A stretch of 43,236 bases of DNA from an uncultured Acinetobacter sp. (lineage in GTDB: Bacteria > Pseudomonadota > Gammaproteobacteria > Pseudomonadales > Moraxellaceae), in the NCBI RefSeq assembly GCF_947626835.1, contig NZ_CANQTS010000019.1, forward strand, positions 1 to 43,236, given 5' to 3'. Below, in pieces: positions 25,961-35,209 of the stretch. Below the pieces are notes generated by a model. That model made no database searches. It was not told the origin of the DNA and saw nothing but the letters and a program-made list of their open reading frames with translations. The stretch's first letter is position 1; every line of letters starts with the position of its first letter. The position numbers and the translations under genes were made by a program.

Positions 25961-27940
25961 ATGAAACAGCACTTGCCCCTTAAAAATGTCCAACAGGAAA
26001 AGCGCATTTTTCGCAATCGTGTCTTTATTGCCATGGGGATTGTGGCGTTTTTTTTATTGCTGTTGGTGTCTCGCTATGCCTATTTGCAAATTATCAGTTA
26101 TGAAGAATTTCATACTGCGTCTGATAAAAACCGAATTCGCTTGCAACCGCTTGCACCTGCGCGTGGTTATATTTATGACCGTAATGGCGTATTGTTGGCC
26201 GACAATTATCCGGTCTTTTCAGCAACCTTAAGCCGCGCTGATGTTGAAGATATTGACGATACTCTAGCGCGTTTAACACCGATTTTAGCGTTAAGCGAAG
26301 AAGATATTAAAGGCTTTCAAAGCCGTATTAAAACCTCTCGTAAAACTGAACGTGTGGCGATTAAACTTAATTTAACTGAGCAAGACATTGCCAGATTTAG
26401 TGAAATTAAATATCAATTTCCCGGCGTAAACATTGAAACGCAAATGACACGCTATTACCCACACGGTGAGTTATTTGCCCATGTGATTGGCTATGTGGGG
26501 CGTATTAACGACAAAGAACTCAAAAGCATTGATAAAGATGCATATGCTGGTACCAACTTGATTGGTAAAATTGGGGTCGAAAAATCCTATGAAGATTTAT
26601 TGCACGGCGTACCCGGCAATGAATCGGTGGAAGCCGATGCCTTTGGTAATGTACTGCGCCATTTAGGGCGTAAAGACCCCATTCGTGGCAATGATTTGTT
26701 TTTATCGCTTGATTATGGTTTACAAGTGGTGGCCTCACAGCAATTGGCCGGGCGTCGTGGTGCGATTGTTGCCATGGACCCCAATACAGGTGAGATTTTA
26801 GCTTTAGTGTCTAGCCCCAGCTTTAATCCTAACTTATTTGTAACGGGTATTAGCCATACCGACTATTCAGCACTACGCGATAACTTAGATCAGCCTTTAT
26901 ATAACCGTGCGGTACAAGGGGTTTATCCACCGGGTTCCACCATTAAACCAATGTTTGGTTTAGGCGGCATTCATTATGGTTATGTCAATTGGCAAACTGC
27001 CATTTCAGACCCGGGTTATTTTACTTTACCCGGCGATAGCCACCGTTTCCGTGACCATAAAAAATCAGGTCATGGTACTGTGAATATGCATAAAGCCCAA
27101 GTGGTGTCCTGTGATACTTATTTTTATGTGTTGTCTTATCGTATGGGCATTGAGAAAATGGATGCATGGATGCGTCAGTTTGGATTTGGTGAAAAAACCG
27201 GTGTGGACTTACCCAGTGAAAGTTCAGGTCTGTATCCTAACCCTGCTTGGAAAATGCGCACCCGTGATGCCAAATGGCTCAAAGGTGAAACCATTTCGGT
27301 GAGTATTGGACAAGGTGCCTTTACCTCTACCCCTTTACAATTGGCGATGGCCACTGCCATTACTGCCAATCAAGGCTTAAAAGTCACCCCTCATGTACTG
27401 CGTGAAAGCCGTGGCGCCAAAAACTTTAAAGTCCATAATGGCACCAATGGCAGCATTGACTTTAATGGCAAAGCTGAAGATTGGATCAAAATGCGTGATG
27501 CCATGGTTGACGTGATTCAATCAGGCACCGGTAAAGGCATTAAAAGTGGACTGCAATATCAAATTGCAGGTAAAACAGGTACAGCACAGGTTAAAAGTAT
27601 TGCGCAAGGCAAACGCTATAACGAAGCCTTACTCAATGAACGTCAGCTTGACCATGGTTTATTTGTAGGCTTTGCCCCTGCTGAAAAACCTGCAATTGCC
27701 ATTGCGGTGATTTTAGAAAATGGCCGTGGTGGTAGTGCTGCAACGGCACTTGCGCGTCCAATTTTTGACTATTGGCTACTTAAACGTGATCAGCAACCCA
27801 TTCGTCCTGATGCGGCTCAAGTGAGCGGTGGGCTAATGACCGCCGGCTTAAAGCCAAGTGAACTGCCAAGTGGCAACAATGTACTACAAGCCGACCAAAC
27901 GGCTGTACCCAATGTAACCACACCTATTAACCGAGATTAA
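25961..27940 (+). CDS. mrdA: Penicillin-binding protein 2 (peptidoglycan D,D-transpeptidase)
   Basis: Elongation-specific transpeptidase of the rod complex. The 660-residue protein has one N-terminal membrane helix (FIAMGIVAFFLLLLVSRYAYL), a PBP dimerisation domain (APARGYIYDRNGVLLADN), and a transpeptidase domain. Its motifs are PPGSTIKP (SxxK nucleophile), SCD and GKTGTAQ (KTG). The SCDTYFY form is typical of PBP2 rather than FtsI. ATG 25961 is chosen over the GTG at 25955. Unlike in E. coli, rodA is not adjacent; rsmD follows after two bases. Confidence 0.94.
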   Translation: MKQHLPLKNVQQEKRIFRNRVFIAMGIVAFFLLLLVSRYAYLQIISYEEFHTASDKNRIRLQPLAPARGYIYDRNGVLLADNYPVFSATLSRADVEDIDDTLARLTPILALSEEDIKGFQSRIKTSRKTERVAIKLNLTEQDIARFSEIKYQFPGVNIETQMTRYYPHGELFAHVIGYVGRINDKELKSIDKDAYAGTNLIGKIGVEKSYEDLLHGVPGNESVEADAFGNVLRHLGRKDPIRGNDLFLSLDYGLQVVASQQLAGRRGAIVAMDPNTGEILALVSSPSFNPNLFVTGISHTDYSALRDNLDQPLYNRAVQGVYPPGSTIKPMFGLGGIHYGYVNWQTAISDPGYFTLPGDSHRFRDHKKSGHGTVNMHKAQVVSCDTYFYVLSYRMGIEKMDAWMRQFGFGEKTGVDLPSESSGLYPNPAWKMRTRDAKWLKGETISVSIGQGAFTSTPLQLAMATAITANQGLKVTPHVLRESRGAKNFKVHNGTNGSIDFNGKAEDWIKMRDAMVDVIQSGTGKGIKSGLQYQIAGKTGTAQVKSIAQGKRYNEALLNERQLDHGLFVGFAPAEKPAIAIAVILENGRGGSAATALARPIFDYWLLKRDQQPIRPDAAQVSGGLMTAGLKPSELPSGNNVLQADQTAVPNVTTPINRD

Positions 27941-27942
27941 AC

Positions 27943-28500
27943 ATGAAAAACCAATTACGTATTATTGGTGGCGAATGGAAACGTCGCCAACTGCCCTTTG
28001 CCAGCATTGAAGGTTTACGTCCAACACCTGACCGTGTGCGTGAAACCTTATTTAATTGGTTAATGTGGGATGTGCAAAATGCGCAGGTTTTAGACTTGTG
28101 TGCAGGTTCGGGTGCACTAAGTTTTGAGGCATTGTCACGCGGTGCTAGCCATGTGGTCATGATTGAACCGAATGTTGAACAGGCCAATTTTTTAAGAAAG
28201 AATTTAGAGCTGCTTAAAATTACCAATCAGCGTGCGCAATTAAAAGTTGCTACGGCACAACACGCCATTTCAAGCTTGAAGCAATCTTTTGACTTAGTGT
28301 TTTTAGACCCACCCTATAGCTTAGACTTATGGCAAGAATTAGCACAATTGGCTGACCCTGTAATTGCCAATCAAGCCTTTATTTATGTTGAAGCAGATTG
28401 TGATTTAAACCAGTTGGTTTTACCCAATACATGGCATTTGCTTAAAAATACCAAGGCCGGCACAGTACGTGCAGGCTTGTACCAAAAACAAAGCGTATGA
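27943..28500 (+). CDS. rsmD: 16S rRNA (guanine966-N2)-methyltransferase RsmD
   Basis: Methylates G966 of 16S rRNA. The 185-residue protein shows the N-terminal RIIGGEWKRRQLPF and RPTPDRVRETLFNWL, the SAM motif VLDLCAGSGALSFEALSRGA, and the catalytic LVFLDPPY (a DPPY-class N-methyltransferase). It follows mrdA by two bases, so they form one transcript. The usual ftsY or coaD neighbours are not here. Confidence 0.95.
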   Translation: MKNQLRIIGGEWKRRQLPFASIEGLRPTPDRVRETLFNWLMWDVQNAQVLDLCAGSGALSFEALSRGASHVVMIEPNVEQANFLRKNLELLKITNQRAQLKVATAQHAISSLKQSFDLVFLDPPYSLDLWQELAQLADPVIANQAFIYVEADCDLNQLVLPNTWHLLKNTKAGTVRAGLYQKQSV

Positions 28501-28684
28501 TGGCTTGGTTGAAATAGCGCTTTATACACAGCTTAGATCTCAACTCACTTTTGCAGCGGTGATGATGCTTTGCTCATATTTTATGTGAATAACGTTGCTA
28601 TTTATTGACCAAACAAGCAAAAGCTGCACATTATTTTTATAATTGTTTATACAATAGTAGGATCTTTTCATTTAAATCATTGTT

Positions 28685-29011
28685 ATGAGACTTGGCTTTA
28701 TCATCAGCAGTCTATTGCTGTTTAGTGGCTGCATGTTTGGTGCATCCCAAGAAATTCAACGTGCTGAAGCACTGTTGGCACAATTTCAATGTCTTAATGT
28801 GGAAAGCCACCATATTGCGCACAGTGCCATGACCAGCTATCACCAACAAAGTTTGGCCAGTAGTCGTGAAAAAGCCGAAGCCTATCTAAACAGCTATAAA
28901 GCTGGTGACTATGATTTACATTTACCCCTGTCTGAGATGATTGAAGAGCAATATCAAAAGTACCATGCAGCCTGTCAGTCGCTTGGTGGCTTGCCTATCG
29001 ATGCACCATAA
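28685..29011 (+). CDS. Small lipoprotein of unknown function
   Basis: A 108-residue protein with a lipoprotein signal ending LLFSGC. The mature part is helical and His/Gln/Ala-rich with two Cys (CLNVES and ACQSLGG) that could form a disulfide. No family is recognised. It is a single gene between a 184-base upstream gap and its own terminator. Confidence 0.82.
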   Translation: MRLGFIISSLLLFSGCMFGASQEIQRAEALLAQFQCLNVESHHIAHSAMTSYHQQSLASSREKAEAYLNSYKAGDYDLHLPLSEMIEEQYQKYHAACQSLGGLPIDAP

Positions 29012-29036
29012 ACAGGGCTTGTGCCCTGTTTTTTTA
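29011..29036. terminator. Bidirectional terminator, small lipoprotein / acyltransferase
   Basis: AACAGGGC/GCCCTGTT stem with a TTGT loop, followed by T7. The plus direction is strong; the minus direction is weaker. Confidence 0.9.
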
Positions 29037-29612
29037 TAAATAACGTTGATCTAAACTAAACTGCTCTGGATATTTTGGACTGATATTGGCATAAAATTGC
29101 ATAATTTCACGCATATCCTGTTGCATATCACCGCTTGGATAAATGATTTTACCCACCCCAGTTTTTTGCTTGGCATAATCCATATAAGCCAGTGCAATTG
29201 GTACACCCGCATTTAAAGCAATATGATAAAAACCCGTTTTCCACTTTTCTTGTTTACTACGTGTGCCTTCAGGGGTGACCAACATGACCAACTTTGGATG
29301 GATAGTAAATAGCTCAGTCATCACTTCAACCATGCTTGGACGTGCATCACCGGGTTGCTTAGGGTTACGATTAATCCCAATGCCACCCATTGCACGTACA
29401 AATGGACCAAAAGGCAGTTTCATATAACTGTCCTTAATAGTAATCCTTACATTCACACCTAAAGCTTTAAGCGCCAAACGCGCATATAAAGCATCCCAAT
29501 TACTGGTATGCGGCGCTGCGATCATGACACATTGGTCTAAATCTAATGGCCAATGGTTATCCACCTGCCAACCTAAAGCATTCAAGCTACGTTCTGCTAA
29601 CTTCTCAAACAC
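29034..29612 (-). CDS. PlsC-like 1-acylglycerol-3-phosphate acyltransferase family protein
   Basis: A 192-residue acyltransferase-fold protein. The catalytic HX4D motif is seen as HTSNWD, and TPEGTRS is the acyl-acceptor phosphate-binding block. The lack of a long N-terminal membrane helix and the HTSNWD form suggest a PlsC-like subgroup rather than the essential PlsC. The acyl acceptor is unknown. The GTG start at 29612 has GAGA about seven bases upstream. It is convergent with a lipoprotein gene. Confidence 0.87.
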   Translation of the reverse strand: MFEKLAERSLNALGWQVDNHWPLDLDQCVMIAAPHTSNWDALYARLALKALGVNVRITIKDSYMKLPFGPFVRAMGGIGINRNPKQPGDARPSMVEVMTELFTIHPKLVMLVTPEGTRSKQEKWKTGFYHIALNAGVPIALAYMDYAKQKTGVGKIIYPSGDMQQDMREIMQFYANISPKYPEQFSLDQRYL

Positions 29613-29811
29613 ACTGCTGTCTCAAATTTTATTTCAGACTTAGTTTAACAAGCTTAAGGTTCAAGATCATTGCCTCTCAATAAATAAGGGCTACTGGTTT
29701 TTAGCGCTGTATGCATTGTAAAAAAAGTACATGATATGCACAAAAAAAGCACAATCTATAAATTATATTTTGGCCAAAATTCATCTGATCTACATTAAAA
29801 ATCGAGTTGAC

Positions 29812-30267
29812 ATGAAAAATATACTGTTATCTAGTTGTATCGTCATTGCTGTTGCACTCAGTGCTTGTTCTGGGCCTACTGAAACCACGTCCAGCCCTGC
29901 ACCTAGCAGCAATACCCAAGCAAGTATGAGTGACAATCCTGCGCCAAATACCAACAATTTAAATTGGGTGGGAGATTATAAAGGCGTGTTGCCCTGTGCA
30001 GATTGTAATGGCATTGAAACGGAGCTTGAACTCAAAGCCGACAATAGCTATGAGTTGTCAGAAGAATATTTAGGCAAAAATAATCAAGAAGCCAAATACA
30101 AAGGTGAGTTTAGTTTTGATGCCAGCAACAAGATCATTACTTTAGACAAGCAAGGACAAAATCGTAAGTTCTTTGTAGGCGACAATTTTATTGAACTCAG
30201 AGACATGCAAACTGGCGAGGCGTTTGATAGCCAACTTAATTATAAATTAATAAAAGAATTAAATTAA
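29812..30267 (+). CDS. NlpE-like copper-resistance/envelope-stress lipoprotein
   Basis: ATG 29812 gives 151 residues with a signal ending ALSAC and a Ser/Pro/Thr linker. An NlpE N-terminal domain follows with WVGDYKGVLPCADCNGIETEL, including the CADC motif. E. coli NlpE signals surface sensing and copper stress through Cpx. The C-terminal OB-fold domain of E. coli NlpE is absent, so this is the short form common in Acinetobacter/Pseudomonas. The long frame from 29731 would bury the signal and is rejected. Confidence 0.88.
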   Translation: MKNILLSSCIVIAVALSACSGPTETTSSPAPSSNTQASMSDNPAPNTNNLNWVGDYKGVLPCADCNGIETELELKADNSYELSEEYLGKNNQEAKYKGEFSFDASNKIITLDKQGQNRKFFVGDNFIELRDMQTGEAFDSQLNYKLIKELN

Positions 30268-30271
30268 TGTT

Positions 30272-30301
30272 AAAAAAAACCCAGCCGAAGCTGGGTTTTT
30301 T
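30272..30301. terminator. Bidirectional terminator, NlpE-like gene / aceA
   Basis: ACCCAGC/GCTGGGT stem with a CGAA tetraloop, A7 before and T6 after. Confidence 0.93.
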
Positions 30302-30324
30302 AGGGTCCATCAAAGCTTAAGAAA

Positions 30325-31926
30325 TTAAGCTGAGAATTGGTTCATGGTGTTTTTAGCATCATCGCCTGCTTTAAGCGCGTTGTCACCAGCAAAGATTTCT
30401 TTGTGATCATCACCGATGTCAGAACCCGCCATTGCTTGGTGTTTAACACAAGCGATTGAACCGCGGATTTCTTTACGTTGTACGCCAGCAACATAAGCCA
30501 ACATACCTTCAGAACCGAAGTAACCTTGAGCAAGCTCATGAGTAGAAAGCGCAGCTGTGTGGTAAGTCGGAAGTGTGATCAAGTGATGGAACACACCAGC
30601 TTCACGTGCAGCATCTGCTTGGAATGTACGTACTTTTTCGTCAGCTTCAGCAGCTAATTCAGTTGCATCGTACTCAGCGCTCATTAATTTAGCACGGTCG
30701 TAAGCAGAAACGTCTTTACCTTCAGCAACCCAACGATCGTACGCTTGTTGACGGAAGTTTAACGTCCAGTTGAATGATGGAGAGTTGTTATAAACAAGTT
30801 TCGCATTTGGAACTGTTTCTTTAACACGGTTCACCATGTGAGCGATTTCAGCAACGTTTGGTGTTGCAGTTTCGATCCAAAGAAGGTCAGCACCATTTTG
30901 TAAGCTAGTTACACAGTCAAGTACAACGCGGTCAATTTGCGTGCCTTCACGGAATTGGTATAAGCCAGAAGCTAAACGCTTAGGACGGTGTAATTTACCA
31001 TCACGTTTGATTAAGATTTCATCTTCTTGTGCTTCTGAAATATCAATTTCAGTTGTGTCTAAGTAGCTGATGTATTGAGAAGCGATGTCGCCTGGCTCTT
31101 TAACCACTGGGATTTTTTGAGTTAAATCAGCGCCTTCAGAGTCAGTACGTGCAACGATGATACCGTCATCAAGACCCATTTCTAAGAATGCATAACGTAA
31201 TGCATGGATTTTAGCGATGAAGTCTTCATGTGGAACAGTTACTTTACCTGCTTGGTGACCACATTGTTTCGCATCAGAAACTTGGTTTTCGATTTGAAGT
31301 GCACATGCACCCGCTTCGATCATTTTCTTAGCTAAAAGGTAAGTTGCTTCTTCGTTACCAAAACCTGCATCGATGTCGGCAATAATTGGCACAACGTGAG
31401 TTTGGAAACCGTCGATTTGAGCAGTAATTTCTTCAGCTTTAGCTGTATCGCCTGCTTCTTGTGCTTTTTTAAGTGCACGGAACAAGTCGTTTAATTCTTT
31501 CGCGTCAGCTTGACGTAAGAATGTGTAGATTTCTTCGATCAATGCAGGAACAGAAGTTTTTTCGTGCATAGATTGGTCAGGTAAAGGACCGAATTCAGAA
31601 CGAAGTGCAGCAACCATCCAACCAGAAAGGTAGATGTAGCGACGTTCAGTTGTACCGAAGTATTTTTTGTTCGCAATCATTTTTTGCTGTGCGATAAAAC
31701 CGTGCCAGCAGCCTAGTGATTGTGTGTACTTGCTAGAGTCAGCATCATAAGCAGCCATATCACGACGCATGATTGCAGCTGTGTATTTCGCGATGTCTAA
31801 ACCAGTTTTAAAACGGTTTTGCATTTGCATACGTGCAGCATCTTCAGGAGAGATGTCTGCCCATGTGTTGCCGAATTTTGCTTTTAATTCGCGGATTGCA
31901 TCAATCGCTGTTTGATATGTAGTCAT
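30325..31926 (-). CDS. aceA: Isocitrate lyase (glyoxylate shunt)
   Basis: Splits isocitrate to succinate and glyoxylate for growth on acetate and fatty acids. The 533-residue length matches the longer Pseudomonas/Acinetobacter type, not the 434-residue E. coli type. The active-site segment reads KQCGH, and the metal region is PIIADIDAGFGNE. ATG 31926 has AGGGA at good spacing; the TTG-like longer frame is unnecessary. aceB and aceK are not adjacent. Confidence 0.96.
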   Translation of the reverse strand: MTTYQTAIDAIRELKAKFGNTWADISPEDAARMQMQNRFKTGLDIAKYTAAIMRRDMAAYDADSSKYTQSLGCWHGFIAQQKMIANKKYFGTTERRYIYLSGWMVAALRSEFGPLPDQSMHEKTSVPALIEEIYTFLRQADAKELNDLFRALKKAQEAGDTAKAEEITAQIDGFQTHVVPIIADIDAGFGNEEATYLLAKKMIEAGACALQIENQVSDAKQCGHQAGKVTVPHEDFIAKIHALRYAFLEMGLDDGIIVARTDSEGADLTQKIPVVKEPGDIASQYISYLDTTEIDISEAQEDEILIKRDGKLHRPKRLASGLYQFREGTQIDRVVLDCVTSLQNGADLLWIETATPNVAEIAHMVNRVKETVPNAKLVYNNSPSFNWTLNFRQQAYDRWVAEGKDVSAYDRAKLMSAEYDATELAAEADEKVRTFQADAAREAGVFHHLITLPTYHTAALSTHELAQGYFGSEGMLAYVAGVQRKEIRGSIACVKHQAMAGSDIGDDHKEIFAGDNALKAGDDAKNTMNQFSA

Positions 31927-32472
31927 GATATTTCCCTGTATTAATTTTAGGACTTTTCCCAACGATTTGCTAAAATCTCACCCTCATGTACTTGTTTAGA
32001 TTATGAGCGCCTCGTTGCATTGAATACAGATTAGTTGGCTTAAAAAATTTAATCCAATAGTCTGCGAGAATTTCCGACATTTATTTAAAAAATACGTAGC
32101 TAAAAGTCGTATAGTTTGCGTGATAGTACTTTTTAAATTATTGTTTTTTATATATAAAATATTTAAACGGTTTTTATATTTTGTATTTTTATTCAGCATT
32201 AGACCTAAGTCTTAAGGCACTTTTTTCTGTAATTTTTGACGTAGTTTTAATTTAACTTGAGCCATCTTGCTTGATTTATGTACTTGGTCTTAGATTCATT
32301 TTCATATGATAAAGTCTGTGAATAGGATGATTCTTATCTAGCATGTATCTATGACTACGTGTTGTATGACAGGATAAAAACGCGGCTTTTTTAAAACCTT
32401 GCCTTACACAAGGTGTATGGCTTATGGCATAATCACCAGTAATTTCATAATTTTATTCTCGGTATTTTTTTT
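31927..32472. other. 546-base regulatory gap between aceA and a LysR gene
   Basis: Very AT-rich, no credible gene (the minus-strand frame of about 67 codons at 31996-32199 looks like noise). It should hold both divergent promoters. It contains a near-palindrome CCTAAG-T-CTTAAGG at 32204-32217 and a LysR-type box described separately. The long length suggests extended regulation of aceA, but no specific operator is recognised. Confidence 0.5.
32401..32421. promoter_or_regulatory. LysR-type T-N11-A operator upstream of the LysR gene
   Basis: Arms GCCTTACAC and GTGTATGGC are palindromic with one mismatch and a 3-base centre. T at 32405 and A at 32417 give T-N11-A within the dyad, the LysR-family hallmark. 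It sits 52 bases before the regulator start, suiting autoregulation. A CATAAT at 32428-32433 is a possible -10. Confidence 0.5.
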
Positions 32473-33462
32473 ATGAATCTGGAGCGGGTCGACCTTAATC
32501 TACTAATTTACCTTGATGTACTCCTTCGCGAAAAAAATGTCACCCGCGCCGCAGAGCAATTGGGTGTCACGCAACCGGCGATGAGTAATATTTTGCGTCG
32601 CTTACGCAATTTATTTAATGATCCTTTATTGATCCGCTCATCTGAAGGCATGACCCCGACAGAACGTGCTTTAGAATTACAACCGCGTATTCGTGATGCT
32701 TTATCTGATCTGTCGATGATTTTAGAGCCACGCACCGAATTTCGTCCTTATACTTCTAATCGTGTATTTAGAATTATGACCTCAGATTATGCTGAGGCCA
32801 CCTTAGTACCACGTTTGGTCAAAGCTTTGCGTGCTGAAGCACCCAATGTTGTGTTGGACTTTTTAACACCAAGTGATGTGTCATATCGCGATATGGAACA
32901 AGGTAAGGTCGATTTAGCCATTAACCGCTTTAATGAAATTCCGCAAAGTTTCCATCAAGTTTTGGTATGGCGTGACAGCTTTTCATGCTTATTAAATCCA
33001 AAACATCCATCTGCTGCCAACTTAAATCTCAAAAGCTATTTAGATGCCCAGCATATTTGGGTCTCTAAAACAGGTATGGGTGTCGGTTTTGGGGTTAATC
33101 CTGACAAACAAGCCGGATTGGGGTGGATTGACCAAGCTTTAGAGCGTATTGGACAAAAACGTAAGATTTCGGTGTTTACCCGTCATTATCAAATGCCTGG
33201 ATTATTGGCCTCCAATGTGGATTTAATTGCCACATTGCCAAGCCGAATTGCGCGTTTACAAGCCAAAAGCCAAAATATCTTGATTAAAGACCCACCCTTT
33301 TATATCCCTGAATTTGAATTAAAAATGGCATGGTGTCCACTGCTGCATCATCATCCGGCGCATCGTTGGTTACGTCAGTTGATTTTATATGTGGCGCGTC
33401 AAATGATTGAGGAAGAAAATCGCGAATATTTGCAAAATAATTCACAAATTTCTCCCTACTAA
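32473..33462 (+). CDS. LysR-family transcriptional regulator
   Basis: A 329-residue LysR regulator. The N-terminal winged helix contains DLNLLIYLDVLLREKNVTRAAEQLGVTQPAMSNILRRLR, and the C-terminal effector domain contains the NodD/NahR-like FRIMTSDYAEATLVP. The effector and targets are unknown. It is divergent from aceA, which makes a link to C2 or aromatic carbon metabolism possible but not shown. No clear Shine-Dalgarno precedes ATG 32473. Confidence 0.9.
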   Translation: MNLERVDLNLLIYLDVLLREKNVTRAAEQLGVTQPAMSNILRRLRNLFNDPLLIRSSEGMTPTERALELQPRIRDALSDLSMILEPRTEFRPYTSNRVFRIMTSDYAEATLVPRLVKALRAEAPNVVLDFLTPSDVSYRDMEQGKVDLAINRFNEIPQSFHQVLVWRDSFSCLLNPKHPSAANLNLKSYLDAQHIWVSKTGMGVGFGVNPDKQAGLGWIDQALERIGQKRKISVFTRHYQMPGLLASNVDLIATLPSRIARLQAKSQNILIKDPPFYIPEFELKMAWCPLLHHHPAHRWLRQLILYVARQMIEEENREYLQNNSQISPY

Positions 33463-33489
33463 GTTTATTTTTGCACTTTGATGTTATTT

Positions 33490-33525
33490 AGCCGTGTAAA
33501 GAAAATACGCTACACGGCTATTTTT
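33490..33525 (+). terminator. Terminator of the LysR gene
   Basis: AGCCGTGTA/TACACGGCT stem with a 12-base loop, followed by ATTTTT. Confidence 0.85.
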
Positions 33526-33574
33526 ATGTTAAAAGATCAATATAAATAATAAGATTCTCATCACAGGTGAACCC

Positions 33575-34894
33575 GTGAGCCTCTTTCAAAATATCCTCAT
33601 CATCATGCTCTTAATTGTCGGGGCAGGATTTTTATCGTTAACCGAAATTGCCTTAGCCGGTGCACGCAAGGTCAAACTCAAGATTTTAGCCGAATCAGGC
33701 GACGAACGTGCACAGCGCGTCATGGACTTACAGGAAAACTCCGCTGATTTCTTTGCTGCCTCACAAATTGGTCTCAACGCTGTTGCAATCTTAGGTGGTA
33801 TTTTAGGTGAAGGGGCGTTTCGTCCTTATTTCATGGCATTTGTGGCACAGTTTTATACTGGACCTTGGGCAGAAACCATTGGCTTTGCACTATCTTTTAC
33901 CCTCGTTACCTCCTTATTCATCTTATTTGCCGACCTGATGCCTAAACGCTTGGCCATGATCGCACCTGAAAAAATTGCCGTCAGCGTCATTGATCCCATT
34001 CAAGTATTTATTAAGGTCTGCCGACCTTTGGCTTGGATGATCAATACCATTGCCAATGTGTTGTTTCGCTTATTTAAAGTCAATACCACACGCGACGACA
34101 ATATTACCTTTGCCGATATTTCAGCGGTGATGGATGCCGGTGCACAAGCGGGCGTGTTACTCAAACAAGAACATCATTTTATTGAAAACGTATTTGAGCT
34201 TGAAGAACGTAACGTACCGTCTAGTATGACCACCCGTGAAAATGTAGTCTATTTTACTTTAAATGAATCAGAAGACAGCATTCGACAAAAACTGGCTGAG
34301 TATCCTTATTCTAAATTTTTAGTCTGTAATGAAGACATTGATAGCGTGATTGGGTATGTAGATGCCAAAGACATCTTGGTGCGTATTTTAAATAATCAAT
34401 CTTTATTGCAACTTAATGAATCGACCATTCGTAATGTACTCACCATTCCAGATACTTTAACTTTATCGGAAGTACTGGATCGTTTTCGCTCCACCAAAGA
34501 AAAGTTTGCAGTGGTGATCAATGAATATGCCTTGGTGGTGGGGGTGATTACTCTGTCTGACATTATGATTACCGTGATGGGCGATTGGGTCACCCCAATT
34601 GATGCGGATTTACAAATTATTAAACGTGATGAAAATTCATGGTTGATCGAAGGCAGTACACCGATTGAAGACATTAAACATGCGCTTGAAATTGAAGAAT
34701 TGCCTGACGAAGAAAATTATGAAACTTTAGCTGGCTTTATGATGTACAGCTTACGTAAAATTCCACGTCCTGCTGATTCGGTTGAATATTTAGGCTTTAA
34801 ATTTGAAGTGGTCGATGTGGATCATTTTAAAATTGACCAACTCTTGGTGACACGTTTGGTCACCCAAGCCCAAAACGCTTTAGATCAGGAGTAA
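33575..34894 (+). CDS. paeA: PaeA/YtfL-type CNNM-CBS membrane transporter
   Basis: A 439-residue protein collinear with E. coli YtfL (PaeA, implicated in polyamine export). It has an N-terminal CNNM/DUF21 membrane domain of about four helices, SEI-like FLSLTEIALAGARKVK, and QIGLNAVAILGGILGE. Next come a CBS pair (VPSSMTTRENV ... DSVIGYVDAKD and FAVVINEYALVVGVITLSD) and a C-terminal CorC/HlyC domain (WLIEGSTPI). The GTG start at 33575 has AGGTG seven bases upstream. It is coupled to a small membrane protein six bases downstream. Confidence 0.9.
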   Translation: MSLFQNILIIMLLIVGAGFLSLTEIALAGARKVKLKILAESGDERAQRVMDLQENSADFFAASQIGLNAVAILGGILGEGAFRPYFMAFVAQFYTGPWAETIGFALSFTLVTSLFILFADLMPKRLAMIAPEKIAVSVIDPIQVFIKVCRPLAWMINTIANVLFRLFKVNTTRDDNITFADISAVMDAGAQAGVLLKQEHHFIENVFELEERNVPSSMTTRENVVYFTLNESEDSIRQKLAEYPYSKFLVCNEDIDSVIGYVDAKDILVRILNNQSLLQLNESTIRNVLTIPDTLTLSEVLDRFRSTKEKFAVVINEYALVVGVITLSDIMITVMGDWVTPIDADLQIIKRDENSWLIEGSTPIEDIKHALEIEELPDEENYETLAGFMMYSLRKIPRPADSVEYLGFKFEVVDVDHFKIDQLLVTRLVTQAQNALDQE

Positions 34895-34900
34895 AATACC

Positions 34901-35176
34901 ATGTCACTGTCTGCGATTGTGGCCTGCTTGGCGGTTTACTCGGCTTTATATTGTATTTATTTTTTCTTTGCCGATGTCAACAATGGTTTACTTATCCTCG
35001 CAGCCATTGCTTTACTCATTTTTGCCGCCAAAATCAGCCCGTATGCTTATGAGCGCCGCGCTAAACGCTTTAATGACACTTTAATGTGGGGCGACTATTG
35101 GTATTGGCCACTCATGACATGGTGGCGCCTATTTATTTTGCCTGCCAAACTGCTATTACGTTGGTGGTATGATTAA
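34901..35176 (+). CDS. Small membrane protein of unknown function
   Basis: A 91-residue protein with two hydrophobic helices (about residues 5-42), a basic middle (YERRAKRFND), and a Trp-rich C-terminal amphipathic or membrane segment. ATG 34901 follows AGGAG that overlaps the end of paeA. It probably shares the paeA transcript and ends at a strong terminator. No family recognised; a transporter accessory role is only a guess from position. Confidence 0.8.
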   Translation: MSLSAIVACLAVYSALYCIYFFFADVNNGLLILAAIALLIFAAKISPYAYERRAKRFNDTLMWGDYWYWPLMTWWRLFILPAKLLLRWWYD

Positions 35177-35204
35177 AAAAAGCGCCTTCAAGGCGCTTTT
35201 TTTT
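35175..35204. terminator. Bidirectional terminator after the paeA transcript
   Basis: AGCGCC/GGCGCT stem with an A-rich left flank and T8 right flank. Convergent with the next gene. Confidence 0.92.
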
Positions 35205-35209
35205 AAATC

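Noticed and set aside
31996..32199. Minus-strand frame of 67 codons in the aceA-LysR gap
   Set aside because: Asn/Lys/Ile/Leu-rich composition is typical of AT-rich noncoding DNA. There is no domain, and it would occupy the aceA promoter region.
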